From JAGLOK01 sp023139005 (GTDB lineage: Bacteria > Bacillota > Clostridia > Christensenellales > UMGS416): DNA of 11,950 bases. The first letter of the stretch is position 1, and each line of letters opens with the position of its first letter. The notes beneath the pieces are model-generated. The model saw only the letters and a program-made list of their open reading frames with translations. It had not been told where the DNA came from and ran no database searches. The DNA lies in the NCBI GenBank assembly GCA_030637745.1, contig DAOWFX010000112.1, positions 1 through 11,950 of the forward strand. The letters run 5' to 3'. A program made the translations under genes and the position numbers. Shown one piece after another: positions 6,400-11,950 of the stretch.

Positions 6400-7914
6400 T
6401 TACTTATCTTGATATTTTGCTCTCAAATTGTTAATCATTTCTGCGATTTGGTCTCCCTGAGTTTCCTTCATCGCAGCGAGGAAATCATCAAACTCAGTAT
6501 CTTTAATAAGATCTATAAGTGGATCATTAGAAAAGTATTTCCAATATATTTCATTTCTTTGAGCATACATATCCCCATTCATTATGTCGAACATCTCTGC
6601 ACGATACTCATCATCATTTAAGTATGTAGCATTCATCTCTTTTTGCCATTGCTCAAATGAAATGGAGTTTTCTATAGTAAGACTCTTGTTTACTCTTGAG
6701 TGCATGTCTGGATATCCCCAATATGAACGTTCATACTTGAAATTACCAAAAATATTCTGATTGTCAAAGTTCAATATTGTTGACATCGATTTTTTGGGCA
6801 TAGCAATAATTTGTTCTCCCATCAGTTGATAGTCTTCCCCCTCTATTCCATAATGAAATAAGTCATAATTCTCTTGACTGCTGTTGAGCCACTCAACAAA
6901 ACGCATCGTAGCATCTGTTGCATCCCCTTTTTCCAAGAATACTGCTCCTTGATATCCTTCATGTGTTAATACTTTTGTCTGTGGATATAATATGATTGTG
7001 CTGTACTCATAGTCCTTTGATAAAGTCAGAATATGAGAAGATCTAGAGTAAATAGTTTTGTATTTTCCATCAAATTGTTGATATAGATTCCATGCATCTT
7101 TAAATTCCGGGATATCTTCAATAGGTTTATACGTCTGGCTGGGATCATCAATTCCTGTCTTGAACATAATGTAATAATCAAAGTATCCATGTCCTGCGAG
7201 ATAGATATCAAAAAAATCAAATGCAAGAAAAAAATAAGGAGTGTATTTTGACTCATTCTTTTCAATCCATTTGGTATAGTCTAAATATTCTTCTAGCGTA
7301 AAAACATTCTTCCCATATCTTTCATATATATCTTTTCGGGTTGTAATATAATATCTGGTAGGTGCCATGTGTGTTGATGGCAAGAAGTATTGTGTACCAT
7401 CTTCTTCTTTAGCATTTTTCAGTAAATCTGTAGAGAAATCAGTAATCATTTGATACGTGTTCGACATAAAAATAGGCATCAATTCACTAATGTCCAACAT
7501 TTGATTATTCAACTTAAGTATTTCATATAACTCATGATACTTATTAGACACTATTATATCAGGACATTCATTATTGGAAATCATTTCAAGAATGGTATCT
7601 TCATATATATCCCTAGGTATCCATATAATATTTACCTGTGTATTGATGTCTTCCATTGTTCGTAAGTTAAGTTCTTGAAGCATAATATCAACTTGCTTTT
7701 TCTTCTCAATTTTCCCATTACTAGTTATTGAATGTAGCGCAATATCAACAACTGCCGTTTCATCGTCCTTTTTCTGAGGTTTGAACTCATCATTGTTCTG
7801 TGATTGTTCTGCTTCACCTTTCTTAAGCGGTTCATAGTCAACCTTTTTTGAACAAGAAGAAAAAATGGTAGTTGATATAATGAGTATGATACAAAGATAT
7901 AGTTTGAATTTCAT
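6400..7914 (-). CDS. extracellular solute-binding lipoprotein (ABC importer binding protein, DUF3502-like)
   Basis: A membrane-anchored binding protein of 504 aa. The chosen ATG at 7914 has GGGAGA eight bases upstream and opens directly into a lipoprotein signal: MKFK, a hydrophobic core (LYLCIILIIS) and the lipobox-like FSSC with C21 as the likely lipidated residue. A longer frame from 8010 would bury this signal and run through the promoter. After a charged linker (22-50) the mature part resembles family 1 solute-binding proteins: an N-terminal lobe with DTILEMISNNECPDIIV (107-123), and YGIEGEDYQ (355-363), a motif seen in the DUF3502/LplA-like carbohydrate-binding group. Many aromatic residues (FFLAFDFFDIYLAGHGYFDYY region, 228-248) would fit sugar stacking, which is inference. 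No permease or ATPase for an importer lies next to it; it appears to be an orphan unit divergent from aspS. Confidence 0.8.
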   Translation of the reverse strand: MKFKLYLCIILIISTTIFSSCSKKVDYEPLKKGEAEQSQNNDEFKPQKKDDETAVVDIALHSITSNGKIEKKKQVDIMLQELNLRTMEDINTQVNIIWIPRDIYEDTILEMISNNECPDIIVSNKYHELYEILKLNNQMLDISELMPIFMSNTYQMITDFSTDLLKNAKEEDGTQYFLPSTHMAPTRYYITTRKDIYERYGKNVFTLEEYLDYTKWIEKNESKYTPYFFLAFDFFDIYLAGHGYFDYYIMFKTGIDDPSQTYKPIEDIPEFKDAWNLYQQFDGKYKTIYSRSSHILTLSKDYEYSTIILYPQTKVLTHEGYQGAVFLEKGDATDATMRFVEWLNSSQENYDLFHYGIEGEDYQLMGEQIIAMPKKSMSTILNFDNQNIFGNFKYERSYWGYPDMHSRVNKSLTIENSISFEQWQKEMNATYLNDDEYRAEMFDIMNGDMYAQRNEIYWKYFSNDPLIDLIKDTEFDDFLAAMKETQGDQIAEMINNLRAKYQDK

Positions 7915-7959
7915 AGTCGATGTTCTCCCAGTGCGTTTATTATATCCCTTATATGCTAT

Positions 7960-7988
7960 ATTATACCATTGTATGTCTAATACTCCAA
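7960..7988 (-). promoter_or_regulatory. promoter of the solute-binding lipoprotein gene
   Basis: Minus-strand TTGGAG (7983-7988), 17 bases, TATAAT (7960-7965), with TGG giving an extended -10. RNA would start near 7953, about 38 bases before the ATG at 7914. This supports the shorter start over the open frame from 8010, which begins upstream of this promoter. Confidence 0.75.
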
Positions 7989-8039
7989 CTACTCTGATTA
8001 TCGCATTCATCTAATATTCGAACAAAGTTGGTTATGTAT

Positions 8040-8068
8040 TTGACATAAATGTCGATATACTATATAAT
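8040..8068 (+). promoter_or_regulatory. consensus sigma-A promoter of the aspS-gatCAB operon
   Basis: TTGACA (8040-8045) and TATAAT (8063-8068) with a 17-base spacer: both hexamers match the consensus perfectly. The expected RNA start is near 8075. A strong constitutive promoter ahead of a T-box is the usual arrangement, with control left to the leader. Confidence 0.9.
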
Positions 8069-8074
8069 TCTAAA

Positions 8075-8350
8075 AAATCGCATATTAAAGGCAATGACAA
8101 AAAGTCTTCGTAATGAAGACATCGTTATACGTACTTGATAGAGAAGAATGCCTAGGCTGGAAGCATTCACATGATACTTATAATGGATAAACCTTTTGTA
8201 GCCGGTGTATTGAACGTAATAATTAGTAGATATGCACGCTGTATGAATTATTTACAGTGTTAGAAAAAGAGATGGTGTAGCACATTGCACCTGAATAAAG
8301 GTGGTACCACGAAACTTTCGTCCTTTTGGAGATGAAGGTTTGTTTTTTTA
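8075..8350 (+). ncRNA. T-box riboswitch leader, probable tRNA-Asp sensor
   Basis: The leader controls the operon by reading tRNA charging. The T-box core AAAGGTGGTACCACG (8297-8311) is present. The antiterminator can be drawn exactly: AAAGG (8297-8301) with CCTTT (8322-8326), a seven-base bulge TGGTACC (8302-8308) whose UGGU meets the tRNA NCCA end, and ACG (8309-8311) with CGT (8319-8321). Stem I: lower helix CGTTATA (8123-8129)/TATAATG (8179-8185, one G-U), AGAGA on the 5' side, and apical helix GAATGC (8146-8151)/GCATTC (8163-8168) with an 11-nt loop. The 3' internal strand ACATGATACT holds GAT followed by A (8173-8175), an Asp codon matching the downstream gene. A middle hairpin pairs 8236-8243 with 8253-8260. 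The specifier is inferred from position; no Asn codon (AAC/AAU) occurs in that strand. Confidence 0.9.
8313..8349 (+). terminator. T-box regulated terminator
   Basis: AACTTTCGTCC (8313-8323) pairs with GGAGATGAAGGTT (8328-8340), with G-U pairs and one small bulge around a TTTT loop, followed by TG and seven T. It shares the 3' arm of the antiterminator (8319-8326), so the two forms are mutually exclusive. It lies 27 bases upstream of the aspS ATG. Confidence 0.88.
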
Positions 8351-8376
8351 TAAAGAAAAATTCTGGAGGAAATATT

Positions 8377-10140
8377 ATGCATCAATATCGTACACACAAT
8401 TGCTGTGAACTGACAAAAGAGGATATTGGAAAAGAAGTGAAAATCGCAGGTTGGATACACAACGTCCGCGATCATGGCGGTGTGTTATTTATTGATCTTC
8501 GAGATCACTATGGAATCACACAAGTGGTGAGTAATATTAATCATAATGAGATCAAAGAAGTATTTGAAAAGATATCAAAAGAAACTACTGTGTCTATCAC
8601 AGGAGTGGTTGAAATACGCCCATTGGATATGATAAATAAGACTTTGGCAACCGGTGAAATCGAAGTCAATGCAACACATGTCGAAATCCTGGGGAAATCA
8701 AAATCTATGCTGCCATTTGACGTGAATACAGAAGAGCATGTACGCGAAGAATTGCGATTGAAATATCGATTCCTTGACTTAAGGCGTAAAACAATGCATG
8801 ACAATATCATACTGAGATCAAGAGTCATTCAGTTCATCCGAGAAAAGATGATAGCACAAAACTTCTTGGAAATGCAGACTCCGATATTGACAGCTTCTTC
8901 CCCTGAAGGTGCTAGGGACTACTTGGTGCCCAGTCGTGTACATCCCGGAAAATGCTACGCACTACCTCAAGCACCGCAACAGTTTAAGCAACTCTATATG
9001 ACATCAGGGTTTGATAGATACTTTCAAATCGCACCCTGCTTCCGTGACGAAGATGCACGTGCAGATAGATCTCCAGGTGAATTCTATCAACTGGATATGG
9101 AGATGGCGTTTGCAACGCAGGATGATGTTTTCAACATTATTGAAAAGGTAATGGTGGATGTCTTTAGTGAATTTTCAGAAAAGAAGATCACACAATATCC
9201 ATTCATTCGGATTCCTTACAAAGAAGCAATGCTTCGCTATGGCTCTGATAAACCCGACTTACGCAATCCGTTGGAGATCAAAGACGTTACTCATATATTT
9301 GATACACTGGACTTTCAAGCATTCAAAAATAAGACCGTTCGTATCATCGCAGTGCCCGATTGTAGCACACAACCCAGAAAATGGTTTGACCGTATGGTGG
9401 ACTTTGCAACACAAAATGGCGCAAAAGGGTTGGCATGGCTAAAGGTGAATGAAGAATTATCTTTGGCAGGGCCTATCGCTAAATTCATCAACGATGATGC
9501 ACAAAAAAAACTGATTGAACTAACTATGGCAGAAACAGGATATGCATTGTTTTTCATTGCTGACAAAAAGCAGATAGCAGAAAAACTTGCAGGTATCATA
9601 CGAACTGAACTTGGACAGCAACTAAATCTCATTCAAGAGGACGTTTTTGAATTTTGCTGGATAGTTGACTTCCCCATGTTTGAATACGATAATGAGAATA
9701 AGAAGATTGACTTTTCACACAATCCATTTTCCATGCCACAAGGTGGGATGCAAGCACTGCAAACTCAGGATCCACTAGATATCTTAGCATACCAATATGA
9801 TATCGTATGCAATGGTGTTGAACTCTCAAGTGGTGCAGTCAGAAACCATATGCCCGATGCAATGATCAAGGCGTTTGAAATTGCAGGATATGAAAAGCAT
9901 GTCGTGGAGCAAAAGTTCCCTGCGATGTACAATGCATTTCACTATGGTGCACCACCTCATGCAGGAATCGCTCCGGGAATTGATCGCATCGTCATGTTGA
10001 TTGCAGATGAACCTAGCATCCGAGAAGTGGTTGCATTCCCTATGAACAGCAAGGCTCAAGACGTGATGATGGGTGCTCCAAGTGAAGTATCAGATGCACA
10101 ACTAAGCGACATCAACATCAAATTTGATATAGAAGAATAA
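8377..10140 (+). CDS. aspS: aspartyl-tRNA synthetase, probably non-discriminating (Asp/Asn tRNA)
   Basis: Class II synthetase, 587 aa, attaching Asp to tRNA. N-terminal OB-fold anticodon-binding domain about 1-105 (GWIHNVRDHGGVLFIDLRD), then the catalytic core: motif 1 around ETP-like MQTPILTASSPEGARDY (166-182), motif 2 FRDEDARADRSPGEFYQLD (222-240), a bacterial-type GAD insert (about 285-415) and motif 3 GIAPGIDR (530-537, Arg537). His33 in RDHGG is the residue associated with non-discriminating AspRS; discriminating enzymes such as E. coli have Leu there. The second marker position, usually Gly or Lys, appears to be Asp84. Motif 2 contains SPGEFYQLD rather than QPEFTQID of the B. subtilis/E. 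coli type, a form familiar from alphaproteobacteria. Start chosen: GGAGGA six bases before the ATG; an upstream in-frame TTG lies within the T-box terminator. gatC begins 14 bases downstream. Confidence 0.97.
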   Translation: MHQYRTHNCCELTKEDIGKEVKIAGWIHNVRDHGGVLFIDLRDHYGITQVVSNINHNEIKEVFEKISKETTVSITGVVEIRPLDMINKTLATGEIEVNATHVEILGKSKSMLPFDVNTEEHVREELRLKYRFLDLRRKTMHDNIILRSRVIQFIREKMIAQNFLEMQTPILTASSPEGARDYLVPSRVHPGKCYALPQAPQQFKQLYMTSGFDRYFQIAPCFRDEDARADRSPGEFYQLDMEMAFATQDDVFNIIEKVMVDVFSEFSEKKITQYPFIRIPYKEAMLRYGSDKPDLRNPLEIKDVTHIFDTLDFQAFKNKTVRIIAVPDCSTQPRKWFDRMVDFATQNGAKGLAWLKVNEELSLAGPIAKFINDDAQKKLIELTMAETGYALFFIADKKQIAEKLAGIIRTELGQQLNLIQEDVFEFCWIVDFPMFEYDNENKKIDFSHNPFSMPQGGMQALQTQDPLDILAYQYDIVCNGVELSSGAVRNHMPDAMIKAFEIAGYEKHVVEQKFPAMYNAFHYGAPPHAGIAPGIDRIVMLIADEPSIREVVAFPMNSKAQDVMMGAPSEVSDAQLSDINIKFDIEE

Positions 10141-10154
10141 AGTGAGGAGATAAA

Positions 10155-10442
10155 ATGTCTGTTACAAAAGATGATGTAAAACAAATTGCAGAACTTTCAA
10201 AGCTTTACTTTAACGACAATGAATTAGAATCCATGCGTAAAGATATGGATGCCCTCGTCGCATTTGCAGATACACTATCCTCACTCGATACGAAACACCT
10301 CGAGCCATTATCACATGTGCAGAAGAGTGAAAATGTATTTGATGAAGACATCGAGGGAGAAAAGCACGATCTGCAAGAACTCCTAGGAAATGCACCGGAA
10401 TCGGTGAATAATTGCTTTGTCGTACCCAAGGTGGTGGAATGA
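10155..10442 (+). CDS. gatC: Asp-tRNA(Asn)/Glu-tRNA(Gln) amidotransferase subunit C
   Basis: Small 95-aa subunit that wraps around and joins GatA and GatB in the cytosolic GatCAB complex. It matches the family in length and pattern: N-terminal VTKDDVKQIAELSKLYF, a helical segment LESMRKDMDALVAFADTLSSLDT (24-46), the L-E-P-L-S-H-V turn (49-55) and the C-terminal FVVPKVVE. GAGGAG stands five bases before the ATG. Its TGA overlaps the gatA start region. Confidence 0.95.
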   Translation: MSVTKDDVKQIAELSKLYFNDNELESMRKDMDALVAFADTLSSLDTKHLEPLSHVQKSENVFDEDIEGEKHDLQELLGNAPESVNNCFVVPKVVE

Positions 10443-11914
10443 TGGATATCATTAAGCTTTCCGCTATTGAAATTGCAGAAAAAATAAAATTGGGTGACAT
10501 CACCGCAGTGGCTGCAGCAAAAGCGTATATTGCACAAATCAAGAAAGTAGAAAAAACTGTTAATGCATACTTGTACTTCAATGAAGAAGAAGTATTGCAA
10601 TGTGCAAAACAAATACAGCAAACAATTGATACACTAAAAAAGGAAGGCAAACAATTGCCACTTCTTGCAGGTGTACCCATAGCTATTAAAGATAATATAT
10701 GTACACGTGGAACGAAGACTACGTGTGCATCAAAGATACTTGAAAACTTTATACCACCCTATGATGCGACTGTTGTGAAGCAAATTAAAGAAAACCTACT
10801 CGTACCGTTGGGAAAGCTCAACATGGATGAGTTCGCAATGGGATCATCGACTGAGCACTCTGCATTCAAAAAAACCAAAAACCCATGGAACATAGACTAT
10901 GTGCCCGGTGGTTCTTCTGGAGGAAGCGCTGCAAGTGTTGCAGCATCTCTGGCGCCTATATCATTGGGATCTGATACCGGTGGCTCTATTCGTCAGCCGG
11001 CAGCTTTTTGTGGTGTGACAGGATTCAAACCTACTTATGGCAGAGTGTCACGCTATGGTTTGGTTGCATTTGCATCATCACTGGATCAAATCGGTCCGCT
11101 TTCAAAAGATGCAGAAAGCTGTGCTGCACTATTGGATACGATATCTTGTGCAGACAATCATGACTCTACATCATTACAAGGCGGCTACATCACAACGCAT
11201 GATACTATCAATAATTTTAAAAAGCCTACCATCGCAATCCTCAAAGAATACATGGGAGAAGGCATATCCGATGATATGAAAGAAGCTGTAAAAGATGCGG
11301 TCAAACAATTTGAAAAGATGGGATGTGAAGTAATCCACGTATCTATGCCATCACTTGCATATGCACTGCCTGCATACTACATCCTGTCATCAGCAGAGGC
11401 GTCCAGCAATCTCTCAAGATTTGATGGTATACGCTATGGCTATCGCACACAGAATGCAGACAATCTTGAAGATCTCTACACCAAGACACGCTCTGAAGGG
11501 TTTGGAGATGAGGTTAAAAAACGCATCATGCTAGGAACCTATGCACTACGCTCGGGATACTATGATGAATACTACACCAAAGCAATGAAAACAAGAAGCC
11601 TTGTGAAGAACGGCTTTGATGATATATTTAAAAAAGCAGACATGATTCTATCTCCAACAACACCTTCTGCTGCATTCAAGTTTGGTGAAAAAGCAGATGC
11701 AATTAGCATGTATAAAGCAGATATATGTACTGTGTCGGTGAACATTGCAGGATTGCCTGCTGTTTCATTTCCGGGTGGTTTCAATGACGACAGGCTACCA
11801 CTGGGGTTGCAACTTATTGGTCCCAATGATTCAGATTATATGCTACTATCGACTGTACATGCATTCCAACAGAAAACCGACTATCACAAACAAACACCGG
11901 GAAGTATATCATGA
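10442..11914 (+). CDS. gatA: Asp-tRNA(Asn)/Glu-tRNA(Gln) amidotransferase subunit A (glutaminase)
   Basis: Amidase-signature subunit that hydrolyses glutamine and channels ammonia to GatB for amidation of Asp-tRNA(Asn) or Glu-tRNA(Gln). 490 aa, normal for GatA. The Ser-cisSer-Lys triad is intact: K83 in AIKDN, S158 in PGGSSGGS and S182 in SDTGGSIRQP, with exactly the 75 and 24 residue spacing of S. aureus GatA (K79, S154, S178). Two adjacent ATGs compete as start. 10442 is seven bases from AAGGTGG and overlaps the gatC stop by one base; 10439 overlaps it by four (ATGA) at four bases from the SD. An in-frame TTG at 10412 lies within gatC and is unlikely. Translational coupling with gatC is expected. 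Confidence 0.96.
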   Translation: MDIIKLSAIEIAEKIKLGDITAVAAAKAYIAQIKKVEKTVNAYLYFNEEEVLQCAKQIQQTIDTLKKEGKQLPLLAGVPIAIKDNICTRGTKTTCASKILENFIPPYDATVVKQIKENLLVPLGKLNMDEFAMGSSTEHSAFKKTKNPWNIDYVPGGSSGGSAASVAASLAPISLGSDTGGSIRQPAAFCGVTGFKPTYGRVSRYGLVAFASSLDQIGPLSKDAESCAALLDTISCADNHDSTSLQGGYITTHDTINNFKKPTIAILKEYMGEGISDDMKEAVKDAVKQFEKMGCEVIHVSMPSLAYALPAYYILSSAEASSNLSRFDGIRYGYRTQNADNLEDLYTKTRSEGFGDEVKKRIMLGTYALRSGYYDEYYTKAMKTRSLVKNGFDDIFKKADMILSPTTPSAAFKFGEKADAISMYKADICTVSVNIAGLPAVSFPGGFNDDRLPLGLQLIGPNDSDYMLLSTVHAFQQKTDYHKQTPGSIS

Positions 11915-11950
11915 TGAATGAATATGATATTACCATCGGTCTTGAAGTAC
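11911..11950 (+). CDS. gatB: amidotransferase subunit B, N-terminal fragment cut by window end
   Basis: Only 13 codons are present (MMNEYDITIGLEV). The TIGLEV segment is the conserved opening of GatB, the kinase/transamidase subunit that phosphorylates the tRNA-bound Asp or Glu side chain. The first ATG overlaps the gatA stop (ATGA); the second ATG at 11914 is also possible. The gene order aspS-gatC-gatA-gatB supports the call. Confidence 0.9.
   Translation, partial: MMNEYDITIGLEV

Noticed and set aside
7915..8010. N-terminal extension of the solute-binding lipoprotein from an ATG at 8010 (32 more residues)
   Set aside because: It begins upstream of the good promoter at 7960-7988, would bury the lipoprotein signal, and the ATG at 7914 has its own SD.
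8326..8376. N-terminal extension of aspS from an in-frame TTG at 8326 (17 more residues)
   Set aside because: The segment lies in the T-box terminator and its T-run, has no ribosome binding site, and the ATG at 8377 has GGAGGA at six bases and matches family N-termini.

Overview
The window looks like chromosomal core sequence from a low-GC Firmicute, most likely a member of the Clostridia. The reasons are AT-rich DNA, strong AGGAG-type ribosome binding sites, near-consensus sigma-A promoters, a T-box riboswitch, a type III glutamine synthetase and the tRNA-dependent amidation operon. I cannot name a genus. There is no mobile element, CRISPR array, rRNA or tRNA gene, and no sign of recent transfer.

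Left two thirds, minus strand, in order of transcription (right to left). First comes an extracellular solute-binding lipoprotein without its permeases (6400-7914). Next is a two-gene ABC exporter, ATPase then membrane subunit (6267-3992), with a 4-nt ATGA overlap. It is followed by a type III glutamine synthetase, glnN (3755-1665), closed by a perfect rho-independent terminator. Last is a two-gene unit, an HD-domain hydrolase and a cation diffusion facilitator with Zn-type ligands (1475-81). Each unit has its own recognisable promoter.

Right third, plus strand. A consensus promoter (TTGACA-17-TATAAT) drives a T-box leader (about 8075-8350), then aspS (8377-10140), gatC, gatA and the first codons of gatB, which runs off the window. 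Packing is tight: a 14-nt gap, then overlapping stop/start codons. The AspRS carries a His (H33) associated with non-discriminating enzymes. With GatCAB this implies Asp-tRNA(Asn) is made and then amidated to Asn-tRNA(Asn), under control of aspartyl-tRNA charging through a probable GAU specifier.

The least expected structure is in the roughly 130-nt glnN leader. Between promoter and RBS there is an intrinsic terminator. Overlapping its 5' arm is a competing hairpin with a six-base loop, AAGGGC, having A at position 1 and G at position 4, as in ANTAR-protein antitermination sites. This suggests glnN is controlled by processive antitermination. The partner hairpin normally found upstream is not evident, so the assignment is provisional. 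A second candidate control site is a TGTAC-CGC-GTACA palindrome over the -35 box of the HD/CDF operon.
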